DNA of 41,762 bases, from assembly GCA_016873735.1 (NCBI GenBank), contig VGWD01000020.1:1-41762 (forward strand), in the 5' to 3' direction. Made by a program: the position numbers and the translations under genes. The stretch is from Ignavibacteria bacterium. Lineage in GTDB: Bacteria; Bacteroidota; Ignavibacteria; Kapaibacteriales; UBA961. This document shows positions 24,916-33,406 of this stretch, piece by piece. Within the stretch, counting starts at the first letter, position 1, and the number at the start of each line of letters is the position of its first letter. Below the pieces are notes generated by a model. It was not told the DNA's origin, searched no databases, and worked only from the letters and a program-made list of their open reading frames with translations.

Positions 24916-25461
24916 ATGAAGATGTCAGTATTTCAAAAGTCACTATTCGCAATTTTCCTATTCTTTGCCACACTATGGTTTGGTGGCGGATTGGCTCGCA
25001 CGGCTATAGGATTTGACTTGTTCATACCGGGTACTTTGGACATCAAGCCATTTCTGACCCAGGAACAAATTAACTATTCTATACGATTGATGGGCGTGAC
25101 GGCTTACTATACGATTGCAGGTTATGTGGTGAGCTTGGCAAGTGCGCTTATTCTCATTATTTCATTGAAGGGGAGAATCAAACAAAGGGGTTGGCTTTTC
25201 ATGGCAATCTTTTTGTATTTCTTTTTTTCTCCGTATGAACTATACCTTTCATGGCTTGATCTTCAATTGATTTATCGCATTAATGACATTGATTTTGTAA
25301 ATTTGCTCAAAGATGATGGATTGCTATATGTGTTCAAACAACGCTTTCATCCGTGGATGACAGCAATTAGCTTTCTCTCTCTGCTCTCCTATATCTCCGC
25401 TTTGCTCATTTTGGCGTGGCAGCCTCTGAATGTGCATGACAAAGCGGAACATTCTGAATGA
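24916..25461 (+). CDS. Small polytopic membrane protein of unknown function
   Basis: A 181-residue protein with about four hydrophobic helices: LFAIFLFFATLWFG near the N-terminus, YVVSLASALILIISL, LFMAIFLYFFFSPYELYL, and the C-terminal ISFLSLLSYISALLILAW. No known family recognised. The start could be Met1 (24916) or Met3 (24922). A TATTTTTG box lies only four bases before the ATG, too close for an ordinary leader. The gene is followed 17 bases later by a 99-residue gene on the same strand, and both end at a shared terminator. Confidence 0.7.
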   Translation: MKMSVFQKSLFAIFLFFATLWFGGGLARTAIGFDLFIPGTLDIKPFLTQEQINYSIRLMGVTAYYTIAGYVVSLASALILIISLKGRIKQRGWLFMAIFLYFFFSPYELYLSWLDLQLIYRINDIDFVNLLKDDGLLYVFKQRFHPWMTAISFLSLLSYISALLILAWQPLNVHDKAEHSE

Positions 25462-25478
25462 ACTAACATTGAAATATC

Positions 25479-25778
25479 GTGAAACTACAAAGCATATTAG
25501 ACGACATGCTCAGTCTTGCGCATGATCTGAATTATTCTGTACGAAGGGAAAAAGGAAATTTTAAAGGTGGAGATTGTCGCGTGAATGATGATCGTTTCAT
25601 CGTATTGAATTCGCTCATTCCTTTGGAATCAAGAGTAGTGTTATTGGCCAGGATTTTGGCGAAACATGAATTGCAAGACAAAGAATTGAAGCCGGCAGTG
25701 AAAGCCGTCATAGAAAAAGAAAAGGGAAAAGAAGGAAAGGGTCAAACAATAGAAATGGATTTCCCGACAGATTCATAA
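25479..25778 (+). CDS. Conserved-looking small protein of unknown function
   Basis: A 99-residue protein with a GTG start, 17 bases after the preceding membrane-protein gene. It is predicted to be soluble and mostly helical, with the central segment FIVLNSLIPLESRVVLLAR and a C-terminal Lys/Glu-rich helix (KEKGKEGKG). I do not recognise a family. The frame is well used, the position inside a transcription unit is good, and a terminator begins three bases after its stop, which all support a real gene. Confidence 0.65.
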   Translation: MKLQSILDDMLSLAHDLNYSVRREKGNFKGGDCRVNDDRFIVLNSLIPLESRVVLLARILAKHELQDKELKPAVKAVIEKEKGKEGKGQTIEMDFPTDS

Positions 25779-25780
25779 AA

Positions 25781-25802
25781 AAAGCCCGCTTATGCGGGCT
25801 TT
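25781..25802. terminator. Bidirectional terminator between the small gene and dnaN
   Basis: Perfect nine-base-pair stem AAAGCCCGC/GCGGGCTTT with a four-base loop and T-runs on both strands. It ends the 24916-25778 unit and, on the minus strand, dnaN (stop at 25808). Confidence 0.92.
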
Positions 25803-25807
25803 CGTTT

Positions 25808-26917
25808 TTAACTCAATCGTACAGGCATCACAAGAATCAAAATATCGGTGGCCTCACCCGTGGGTTCTATCAGAACTGCTCGGTTAGGCGATGAGAATGA
25901 TAGTCTTACCATTCCTGATTCATCTCCGGACAATTGCTGAAGCGCTTCTTCCAAATACCGATGATTGAAACCAATCTCAAATGACTCCCCGCCTGTGAAC
26001 TCACAAACAGTTGATTCATCTGCATTACTTCCGGACTCATCGTCCTCTCCATGCACATGAATTCTCTCCGGAGTCAACGTGATCTTGATTTGTCTGCTTG
26101 TACTGCTTGTAAACAAAGCAACTCTTTTGATGACACCCACCAAATCCCTTTGATTGACAATCGCAATCTTGTCATTGTCAACGGGGATCACATTTTCATA
26201 AGGTGGGAATCTCTCATCTATTATGCGTGTGATCACGGTTGTATCCTGCATGGCAAAACGTGCATGTGTTCTTGTGACGGACATGTCCACATCGGAATCA
26301 ACTTTGCGCAAAACTTCCATTGCACGTGAGGGGATGATCACATCCAAATCATCAGGGAAACCTTCTCCACGAATGATCACTCTTGCCAAGCGATAACTGT
26401 CAGTTGAAACGCCAACTACATGATTTCCACGGTATTGGAACAATACGCCGGTCATGGCGGGACGATATTCGTCATCGGAAACGGCAAACATTGTTCTATT
26501 GGCAATTTTCATTGCATCCGCAGCGGAAAGATGCGCATTCTCACCATCGGGAAATACCGGCTGCTGCGGATAATCCGCACTGTCCATGCCTTTCATGGTG
26601 AATGTACCGCCTTTGGTTGAGAACTTGATATCCAAATTGGCATTGACATCAACCAATACTGAACCTTCTTGTCCAAGGGATCGCAAGAGATCATTGAGTT
26701 TTCTTGCCGGTATCAACACTGTCCCTTGAGCTTCAACCATGCAGGCAGTACTTGTGGAAATTGTCATTTCCTGATCAGATGCAATGAGCTCCAATCCTGT
26801 TTTAGTAGCCGTGCAATATACATGCTCCAATACAGGCAATGTGGAACGGGGTGGAATTGCAGGTAAAACGCGCTGCATCGCTTTTTGAAAATCACCGAGA
26901 GAGATTGAAAATTTCAT
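25808..26917 (-). CDS. dnaN: DNA polymerase III sliding clamp (beta subunit)
   Basis: A 369-residue DnaN, normal length. The three repeated clamp domains are recognisable: ALQRVLPAIPPRSTLPVLEHV in the first, FAVSDDEYRPAMTGVLFQY and STDSYRLARV in the second, and FEIGFNHRYLEEAL with the terminal LVMPVRL in the third. The clamp encircles DNA and holds polymerase III and other repair proteins. It lies 36 bases after ptsH on the same strand. dnaA and recF, often neighbours of dnaN, are not visible. A set of DnaA-box-like sites lies upstream of the ptsH-dnaN pair. Confidence 0.96.
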   Translation of the reverse strand: MKFSISLGDFQKAMQRVLPAIPPRSTLPVLEHVYCTATKTGLELIASDQEMTISTSTACMVEAQGTVLIPARKLNDLLRSLGQEGSVLVDVNANLDIKFSTKGGTFTMKGMDSADYPQQPVFPDGENAHLSAADAMKIANRTMFAVSDDEYRPAMTGVLFQYRGNHVVGVSTDSYRLARVIIRGEGFPDDLDVIIPSRAMEVLRKVDSDVDMSVTRTHARFAMQDTTVITRIIDERFPPYENVIPVDNDKIAIVNQRDLVGVIKRVALFTSSTSRQIKITLTPERIHVHGEDDESGSNADESTVCEFTGGESFEIGFNHRYLEEALQQLSGDESGMVRLSFSSPNRAVLIEPTGEATDILILVMPVRLS

Positions 26918-26953
26918 GAGTATGTGGGTGATAATGAAATTATGAAAAGGATC

Positions 26954-27220
26954 TTATAGTTCACCGAAACCGGAACTGAAAAAGAGCGTGATATCCTCCA
27001 TTGCTTGTTGTTCATCGGGGCCATCCACCGTGACTTCGAGTTTGCACCCAAGTTCAGCGGCCAAGGTCATGACGCCTATGATGCTTTTGGCATTAATTGA
27101 AAAACCATCTCTGTTAAGAAAGACTTCGGATTTATATTTTGCCGCAAGCTTTACAAGTGAAGCAGCAGGTCTTGTGTGCAAACCTGCTCTGTTTTTTACT
27201 GTGACAGTTGATACTAACAT
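26954..27220 (-). CDS. ptsH: HPr family phosphocarrier protein
   Basis: An 88-residue HPr. The ATG at 27220 gives MLVSTVTVKNRAGLHTRPAA, the standard HPr start; the frame is open further upstream without resemblance. The phosphorylated residue His15 sits in AGLHTRPAA and Ser46 in NAKSIIGVM, exactly where Gram-positive and proteobacterial HPr carry the enzyme I and HPr-kinase sites. No PTS enzymes are in the window, so it may be a regulatory relay or serve a system encoded elsewhere. It is directly upstream of dnaN, with 36 bases between. Confidence 0.93.
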   Translation of the reverse strand: MLVSTVTVKNRAGLHTRPAASLVKLAAKYKSEVFLNRDGFSINAKSIIGVMTLAAELGCKLEVTVDGPDEQQAMEDITLFFSSGFGEL

Positions 27221-27327
27221 ACGATGTAGAGTAGAGTTTTGGCTGATACTGCCCCAAAGAAGGAGCCGGCCCATGCCGGAATTGACATCAAAATATACAA
27301 ATTCTCGTTTCGGGAATGCACGGAAAT

Positions 27328-27377
27328 TTGTCAACAATTTGTCCACAATGTTACACAATGCATAAACCTTGTCCAAG
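27328..27377 (+). promoter_or_regulatory. Cluster of DnaA-box-like 9-mers between ptsH-dnaN and gmhA
   Basis: Four related 9-mers on the plus strand: TTGTCAACA (27328), TTGTCCACA (27339), TGTTACACA (27349) and TTGTCCAAG (27369). Starts are 11, 10 and 20 bases apart, so all face the same side of the helix. TTGTCCACA is the DnaA box form common in actinobacteria and one base from TTATCCACA. The others match less well. Confidence 0.4.
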
Positions 27378-27396
27378 TTAGGAATTGAGTAAATTG

Positions 27397-27404
27397 TATT
27401 TTTG
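27397..27404 (+). promoter_or_regulatory. Probable -7 promoter element of gmhA
   Basis: TATTTTTG, a perfect TAnnTTTG, 41 bases before the gmhA ATG. No TTTG is seen at the usual 19-21 bases upstream. Confidence 0.4.
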
Positions 27405-27445
27405 GGCGGAAGGTTCATTATTTATATGCTACAAGGTCATTAGCC

Positions 27446-28039
27446 ATGTCATTTTCAGAGGCCATCAAACGAACAATTGAAGATTCAATTGCAACAAAGC
27501 AATCACTTTTGTTGAAACAGTCTGAAGAAATCGAGAGGATAGGCATATTGCTTGCCTCGAAGCTGAAAGACGGTGGAAAAATCATGTTCTGCGGAAATGG
27601 CGGCAGCGCAGCAGATAGCCAGCATCTTGCGGCAGAATTGGTGATCAGACTTCGGAGTTCCGTGAATCGGGCTGCTATTCCGGCCATGGCACTTACTGTT
27701 GACCCCTCAATCATGACCGCAGGTGGAAATGACTTGGGTTATGAAAAAGTTTTTGCTCGATGCGTTGAAGCTTATGGTCGTCCGGGTGATGTCTTGATCG
27801 GAATTTCTACTTCGGGCAATTCAGAAAATGTAAAACATGCCATGAATATGGCTCAATCAAAAGGCGTTCATCGTATTGGTTTGCTTGGAGGAAATGGTGG
27901 TTTCCTTCTTGGTGAATGTGATGATGCCGTGATTGTACCAAGCACCGTTACTGCACGCATTCAGGAATCACATATCATGATTGGTCATATCTGGTGCGAA
28001 ATGATTGAGGAAATTCTCTTCCCTGAATTATTTACTTGA
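27446..28039 (+). CDS. gmhA: Sedoheptulose-7-phosphate isomerase GmhA
   Basis: A 197-residue SIS-domain isomerase that makes D-glycero-D-manno-heptose 7-phosphate, the first step toward ADP-heptose for lipopolysaccharide core or S-layer glycans. Signatures: FCGNGGSAADSQHLAAELVI, the long helix before LTVDPSIMTAGGND, LIGISTSGNSENV, and the C-terminal ESHIMIGHIWCEMIE. Length is normal. It is divergent from ptsH with 225 bases between, and its last 12 bases overlap the convergent comEC gene. The other heptose genes (hldE etc.) are not in the window. Confidence 0.95.
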   Translation: MSFSEAIKRTIEDSIATKQSLLLKQSEEIERIGILLASKLKDGGKIMFCGNGGSAADSQHLAAELVIRLRSSVNRAAIPAMALTVDPSIMTAGGNDLGYEKVFARCVEAYGRPGDVLIGISTSGNSENVKHAMNMAQSKGVHRIGLLGGNGGFLLGECDDAVIVPSTVTARIQESHIMIGHIWCEMIEEILFPELFT

Positions 28040-29896
28040 TGAGACTGCTTTTCCTATCCGATAACATTGTTTGAGGATGGATCTCTTCCTTTCATGAATC
28101 AAGATATCAGGCTTGTTCTTACACAATGAACCTGCAATTTTCCGTGCTATCTTTCCCGCATAGTAAATCTCTTTGATTTGCCTCCTATTGCTTAAATCAA
28201 CCAGTAGCATATTGTCGCGCAATGAGCTGTGATGAATGTCTCTGTCCAATAACACTATGCTATTCTTTCCTGGCAACACCATTGCCAATACTTCATTTCT
28301 TTCGATGATTGATATTGTGTTTATTTTCTTTGATTCCTGCCAGAGGGTCAAGATATCATGCACTCCAAGGATGAAAATGGATGAAGTGAAACTTGAAATA
28401 ATGACTTGCAATAATGTTCTCGATTTTGCCACGAAGAATATGCAGAACACAATACATGTAGCCATTGGAAATGCATGATGATCTTTATATGCTATCCAGT
28501 TCCTAGATGATACCAAGCGATGTATGTCCAACATCACCATGAGTACTTGATGCATTGCCAAACCAAATGTTGTTGCAAGAAGTGTGCTGAATGTGGAGCA
28601 TAAGATGCAAGCCAATAACCAGCATAGTGATAAAGTAAATGCCGGAATCAATATAAGATTCGCAATCGGAGATATAAGTGAAATCATGTTGAAATACCAT
28701 GCAGTGAGCGGAATCAACATGCAGGATGCAGATAGAGACATGGATAGGGAACTTGAGGCAAAGCTGTATAACCAGTGAGCTTTGCCGATTAATCTGTTGT
28801 TGAACTCCATGAAATGTTCATATAACAATATCAATCCCAGCATCCCCAAAGCCGACATCTGAAAACCTATGGATCTGATCAATGGTGGTTCCAAGCATAG
28901 CATGATGGAAAGTGAGAGGATCAATCCATGCAACTGAAACATGTTTCGTTGATTTGCTCGAGCAATGGCAGCGAATGCAACCATCATGCATGCTCTGGTT
29001 GCGGGCGGATCCCACTCCACGATGCATAGGAATATAGTCAAAGCCATGATCAATATTATTGTTCTCCATGCAAATGACGGAATCCACGCCAGGACTATCT
29101 GTAAAATGAGCGCAATGATGCCTGCATGAAAACCACTCACTGACAGGATATGTGCTGTTCCGAGCAAAGAAAATGATTCTCTCATTTCTTTGGACAAACC
29201 GGATGTGTCGCCCAATAAAAGAGATATGGATAATTCCTGTGTTTCAATTGGCACTGATGCTCTGATTACATTTTTTATCCTTGTTCTTAGATAGTGGATG
29301 TTTGCGTGATATGAATACTCTCCATGATCTAATATCTTCATTGATTGTGCTTGTACCAACCATTGCAAGTTTTGTGACATTGCATAATCACGTTCATTGA
29401 ATTCTCCCTCGAGATTGGGGGTCTTGGGATTTGATATCACCCCATTGCATAGCACGATCATTCCCGGAAGCGGTTTGATTTTTCCACGGATGCGAACATG
29501 AATTCTACAGTCTTCTATTCTTGGAATTTCCGGAGTGTCTACATAGCCCTTAATGATGCAAACATGACTTGAATCATGTTTCGAATATGCCTCCATAATT
29601 CTGCCCTTGATCACGCCTTTCATTCTTACTGAAAGTGGATAATGCATGGCAGGATTGATAGTTTCAGTTTCTGCGAATATCATCATTCCCAATAAGAATG
29701 ATGATAGTGTTTTGAATGCAGTATGAATGCAACATGCAATAAGTGAAAGGCAACAAGCAAGCATCAACATGGATGCATCAATTTGTTCATCAAGTAAAGT
29801 GTGAAACAGCATTCCAAAGATGATGAACAAGCTTATCCAGAGTGTAGGAGTTTTTGTAAGGACATAATGCATGCGAAGAACCCTTTGAGAATGCAT
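28028..29896 (-). CDS. comEC: ComEC/Rec2-family competence membrane protein, no beta-lactamase domain
   Basis: A 622-residue protein. An N-terminal membrane segment is followed by an OB-like periplasmic part and the Competence domain with the signature LLLGDTSGLSKEMRESF and GTAHILSVSGFHAG, then about eight further helices. ComEC forms the inner-membrane channel for single-stranded DNA uptake. The usual C-terminal metallo-beta-lactamase domain is missing; the last about 110 residues are an unrecognised soluble tail, as in shorter Bacteroidota forms. Met1 (29896) or Met9 (29872) could be the start. It begins 11 bases after the amidohydrolase terminator on the same strand, so its promoter is unclear. 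The 3' end overlaps gmhA by 12 bases. Confidence 0.88.
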   Translation of the reverse strand: MHSQRVLRMHYVLTKTPTLWISLFIIFGMLFHTLLDEQIDASMLMLACCLSLIACCIHTAFKTLSSFLLGMMIFAETETINPAMHYPLSVRMKGVIKGRIMEAYSKHDSSHVCIIKGYVDTPEIPRIEDCRIHVRIRGKIKPLPGMIVLCNGVISNPKTPNLEGEFNERDYAMSQNLQWLVQAQSMKILDHGEYSYHANIHYLRTRIKNVIRASVPIETQELSISLLLGDTSGLSKEMRESFSLLGTAHILSVSGFHAGIIALILQIVLAWIPSFAWRTIILIMALTIFLCIVEWDPPATRACMMVAFAAIARANQRNMFQLHGLILSLSIMLCLEPPLIRSIGFQMSALGMLGLILLYEHFMEFNNRLIGKAHWLYSFASSSLSMSLSASCMLIPLTAWYFNMISLISPIANLILIPAFTLSLCWLLACILCSTFSTLLATTFGLAMHQVLMVMLDIHRLVSSRNWIAYKDHHAFPMATCIVFCIFFVAKSRTLLQVIISSFTSSIFILGVHDILTLWQESKKINTISIIERNEVLAMVLPGKNSIVLLDRDIHHSSLRDNMLLVDLSNRRQIKEIYYAGKIARKIAGSLCKNKPDILIHERKRSILKQCYRIGKAVSSSK

Positions 29897-29906
29897 GCAA
29901 CATAAA

Positions 29907-29931
29907 AAAGCCGTCCTTATAAGACGGCTTT
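29907..29931 (-). terminator. Rho-independent terminator after the amidohydrolase gene
   Basis: Nine-base-pair stem AAAGCCGTC/GACGGCTTT with a seven-base loop and, on the minus strand, a T-run. It lies 26 bases beyond the amidohydrolase stop and directly before the comEC start. Confidence 0.9.
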
Positions 29932-29956
29932 GAAAATCATCCTGATTTTTACGGCT

Positions 29957-32900
29957 TTATTCTTCTTCGAATCCGGCAACTTCATCTCCGACATCCTCGC
30001 AATCATATAAATGTTTCTGACCCGAGAAGCGACTCTTTTCTCCTTCGCTTTTCTCATCGCTTTGCATTGCTTTTTGTTCCAGCGTTGCTCTGATTGCAGC
30101 ATCGCGTTTGCGAAGTTGCTCATCTACCTTTCGGTCAAAATATTTACGTCCATCTACATATGTTTGCTCCACTCTTGAAAAATTCGAAAGTGGATTTCCA
30201 TTCCATAAGACGATGTCGGCATCCTTGCCAATCTCTATCGATCCAATACGATCATCAACCTTGAGAAGTTTTGCGGGATTGATCGTGACAAATTTCATTG
30301 CTTCTTCTTCAGTGACAGGTCCGTATTTCACGGATTTTCCTGCTTCTTGATTCAATCTTCTTGCCATTTCAGCATCATCGGAATTTATTGCCACCGTTAC
30401 GCCTTGCTCATGCATGATGGAAGGGTTTTCCGGAATCGCATCATATACCTCGAATTTATATGCCCACCAATCCGAGAAGCTGGAAGCACCTACACCGTGG
30501 GCCTGCATTTCTTTCGCGAGTTTATACCCTTCAAGAATATGCGTGAAGGTATTGATTTTGAATCCAAATTCTTCTGCAAGGCGAATGAGCATGAGGATCT
30601 CGCTTTGCACATAAGAATGACAATGAATTTGTCTTCTGCCGCGAATGATTTCAAGAAGTGTTTCAAGTTGAATGTCTTTTCTTGGGGGCAATGTTCCTGA
30701 AGCACCGGCATCTTTCCAAGCTTTTTCATATTCCAATGCAGCCCTGAAGCCATCGCGCATGATTTCTTCAACGCCCATTCTTGTTTGTGGATATCTGGAA
30801 GTAAAACGGTCGCCCCAATTGGCCTGCTTCACATTTTCACCGAGTGCAAATTTAATTGTGCCGGGGAAATCCATTTTAAGACCATTCGCATCATCTCCCC
30901 AACGCAATTTGATGAGTTGTAATTGGCCACCGATGGGATTTGCTGAACCATGCAAAAGATGGCTTGCAGTTACCCCGCCGGCAAGTTGACGATAGATATT
31001 GATGTCATCGGGTTGCAAAACATCGCCAATGCGAACTTCAGCTGTGATTGCATGTGTGCCCTCATTCACTCCGGCTTCGATTGCAATATGAGAGTGTTCA
31101 TCAATGATTCCGGGAGCCAAATGTTTTCCGGTCGCATCGATAATGGTATCTGCTTTTTGCTGCAAATCTTTTGCGATTGCATCAATTTTACCACCTGAAA
31201 CAAAAACATCGACGCCTTTGAGGATGCCTTCTTTTGCAGATGTCCATACGGTTGCATTTTTAAACATCACGGACTTTTGAGCAGGTTTTGCATCCAATCC
31301 GAAAGGTCCGTCAGGGAAAACAATCGGATATGTGGCAGCCATCTTCGTGCGTTCTTTTTCTTGTTTGGGTTTTTCGATGAATGCGCTATCACGGACAGCA
31401 CTCCAAGAAATTTCTCTTCCGGTTGGAAGAAGTGCGGTTCCACGAGCATTCAATGAATCCATGAAGCCATTGCAGCGGATGGATCCTTCTGCACCAAGTG
31501 AGTCTCCGGCAAATGAGAAATACACCTGCTTACCGGTTTGTTGCATTTTTACTGAAATGGAAAGAGAATCCTTTGTCAAATTTGCGCCGGGGCTTTCTAC
31601 TTTCCCATCGATCTTTAATTGCATTTTCGGTAGAGATTCAGCTGTGAATTTCCACTGTCCTCGAATGTCAAATTCAGGTTTTTGCTTGATCGTCTGCTCT
31701 TCTCCTGCAACAAATACAGACGTGATGGAACCATCATCGAAAATATTTCCATCTGCAATAACCAAATTTGCGAATGTGCCCGGTTTGATGGTGCCAATCA
31801 TATCCTCAGCGCCCCATAACTCAGCAGGTATGGTGGTTAGAGCGGCCAATGCGGTTTCTTCTTTCAAACCATAACGAATAGCTTTGCGAATGTTTTTGAG
31901 GAAATCCGATTTGTCTTTGAGGCCATTCAATGTGAATGCAAAGCGCACTCCTGCAGACTCCAACATAGCAGGATTGGAAGGTGCCGCATCCCACGATTTC
32001 AATTCCGCGAGTGACACGCCTGAAGCACTTCTCAATGATTGAACATTTGGTGCGGCGGGGAATGACAAAGGAATGATCATCGGTGATTTGAGTGATGCGA
32101 TTTGAGGAAGTCTGCGATACTCATAACCACTTCCTTCATAAATCAACTTCAGATCAAATTCTTTTGCAATATTGGCTGCACGCAACACGGCATGTTCATT
32201 TCCAGTTTCGAAAACGATAGGAGTTTTGCGTGACATGATACCTGCAATCGCTTCCAATGAGAAATTTGTTTCGGGAGCGGGGACCTTGGGATTTTTGCTG
32301 AATGTGTTTTGCGCATCAGCATACCATTGACCATCAAGAAAAGCTTGTCTGATCAATGCAATGCTACCCATCAATGCAGATGGATATGCATTTCTGGAAT
32401 TGCCTTTTCTGAATGACATCCATTGAGCAATATCCGGTTTGAGAATTACTTCCGTGGCAGAACCTGCTTTTGCGAATACCAAGGCGGATGTACCGCGCAT
32501 GATGCCATCCATGGAATTGACATGCGCTATGCAAAAACCCTGCTTATACAGTTCGGCGGCAGACTTTTCATCGATTCCAAGCGAATTGGCAATATTGAAT
32601 TCAGGTTTGATAGCCTCATTCCAATATCGTGCACCTCTGTTCAAAGAAGCAGGTTTTTCAATTTCATCTTCCCCCTCGGGGTTGAATCCTCTTTTTTGCG
32701 AACCACCAGGTACGCCTACCGAAGAATATGATTCTATGAATCCGGCATAGACATAGGCTCCGTTCAATGAGCGGACAGTTGCTCCCACAGGTATTGCGAT
32801 TTGTGCACCCGCAGCTTCGATCCTATCATTACGAATGATGATTGTGGCATTGCGGATGATTCTCCCTGGTTCCGGAATCACTGTGCATTGCGTGAGCGCC

Positions 32901-33043
32901 AGATATCGCAGGGGTTTATCACGCAAGCCATCAATGACTTTGCTTTGAACTAAAGGTTGTGCATGCATCATGCCTTGCATCACAAGGAGCAAGAAGCAGT
33001 AAGTAAGAATGATTCGAGTACATGTTTGAGCTTTGCCGGACAT
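29957..33043 (-). CDS. Exported two-domain amidohydrolase (imidazolonepropionase-like)
   Basis: A 1028-residue protein with a signal peptide ending MMHAQ. It carries two amidohydrolase units of the imidazolonepropionase/prolidase-like group. The C-terminal unit is intact at its first metal site (IIDEHSHIA, His650 and His652), with HCHSYVQSE, a THILEG histidine and AINSDDAEMARR further on. The N-terminal unit keeps the fold (GAYVYAGFIESYSSVG) but has Tyr106 and Ser108 where the two metal-binding His should be, so it is probably inactive. Between them is a beta-rich region. The acidic C-terminus ends in EEE. Such large periplasmic amidohydrolases occur in Bacteroidota; substrates are unknown. 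The gene has its own terminator. Confidence 0.9.
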   Translation of the reverse strand: MSGKAQTCTRIILTYCFLLLVMQGMMHAQPLVQSKVIDGLRDKPLRYLALTQCTVIPEPGRIIRNATIIIRNDRIEAAGAQIAIPVGATVRSLNGAYVYAGFIESYSSVGVPGGSQKRGFNPEGEDEIEKPASLNRGARYWNEAIKPEFNIANSLGIDEKSAAELYKQGFCIAHVNSMDGIMRGTSALVFAKAGSATEVILKPDIAQWMSFRKGNSRNAYPSALMGSIALIRQAFLDGQWYADAQNTFSKNPKVPAPETNFSLEAIAGIMSRKTPIVFETGNEHAVLRAANIAKEFDLKLIYEGSGYEYRRLPQIASLKSPMIIPLSFPAAPNVQSLRSASGVSLAELKSWDAAPSNPAMLESAGVRFAFTLNGLKDKSDFLKNIRKAIRYGLKEETALAALTTIPAELWGAEDMIGTIKPGTFANLVIADGNIFDDGSITSVFVAGEEQTIKQKPEFDIRGQWKFTAESLPKMQLKIDGKVESPGANLTKDSLSISVKMQQTGKQVYFSFAGDSLGAEGSIRCNGFMDSLNARGTALLPTGREISWSAVRDSAFIEKPKQEKERTKMAATYPIVFPDGPFGLDAKPAQKSVMFKNATVWTSAKEGILKGVDVFVSGGKIDAIAKDLQQKADTIIDATGKHLAPGIIDEHSHIAIEAGVNEGTHAITAEVRIGDVLQPDDINIYRQLAGGVTASHLLHGSANPIGGQLQLIKLRWGDDANGLKMDFPGTIKFALGENVKQANWGDRFTSRYPQTRMGVEEIMRDGFRAALEYEKAWKDAGASGTLPPRKDIQLETLLEIIRGRRQIHCHSYVQSEILMLIRLAEEFGFKINTFTHILEGYKLAKEMQAHGVGASSFSDWWAYKFEVYDAIPENPSIMHEQGVTVAINSDDAEMARRLNQEAGKSVKYGPVTEEEAMKFVTINPAKLLKVDDRIGSIEIGKDADIVLWNGNPLSNFSRVEQTYVDGRKYFDRKVDEQLRKRDAAIRATLEQKAMQSDEKSEGEKSRFSGQKHLYDCEDVGDEVAGFEEE

Positions 33044-33064
33044 TATAGTGTATCCTGTTTCTAA

Positions 33065-33084
33065 TTGACCAATGGGATGGTCAA
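33065..33084. repeat. Inverted repeat TTGACCA-N6-TGGTCAA upstream of the amidohydrolase gene
   Basis: Perfect seven-base arms with a six-base spacer, 22 bases before the amidohydrolase ATG. The size and position fit a repressor operator, but no regulator is encoded nearby. Confidence 0.4.
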
Positions 33085-33140
33085 AATACTAAAAATGATT
33101 GATGCCATACAGGGAATTCATCAGGGGGGAAATAAAAAAA

Positions 33141-33163
33141 CCCGCTCTTCAATGAAGTGCGGG
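33141..33163 (-). terminator. Terminator of the tRNA-Ala/tRNA-Asp unit
   Basis: Minus-strand hairpin CCCGC-A-CTTC/GAAG-A-GCGGG with a three-base loop and one mismatch, followed by seven T. It lies seven bases after the tRNA-Asp gene. Confidence 0.88.
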
Positions 33164-33169
33164 CTTAAG

Positions 33170-33243
33170 CGGGACCGACGAGGCTCGAACTCGCGACCTC
33201 TGCCTTGACAGGGCAGCGCTCTAACCAGCTGAGCTACGATCCC
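33170..33243 (-). tRNA. tRNA-Asp (anticodon GUC)
   Basis: A 74-base tRNA. The acceptor stem GGGATCG pairs with CGGTCCC with G73 as discriminator, the D-arm is GCTC/GAGC, the anticodon loop is CTGTCAA, and the T-loop is TTCGAGC. G73 and GUC are both aspartate identity elements. No CCA is encoded. It follows tRNA-Ala by 17 bases in the same transcript. Confidence 0.95.
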
Positions 33244-33260
33244 AAATCAACGTTCGTATG

Positions 33261-33333
<73 letters not shown>

Positions 33334-33350
33334 GTTGCAAATACGAGCAG

Positions 33351-33382
33351 CAAAAATATGGGCATTTTTCCGAATAATCAAA
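33351..33382 (-). promoter_or_regulatory. Promoter of the tRNA-Ala/tRNA-Asp unit
   Basis: Minus-strand TTTG (33382-33379), exactly 20 bases, then TATTTTTG (33358-33351): a perfect match to the Bacteroidota TTTG-N19-21-TAnnTTTG form. It sits 17 bases before the first base of tRNA-Ala, the expected spacing for a short 5' leader. Confidence 0.75.
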
Positions 33383-33406
33383 CTGTTTTTTCAGTTGTTC
33401 AGAGGT

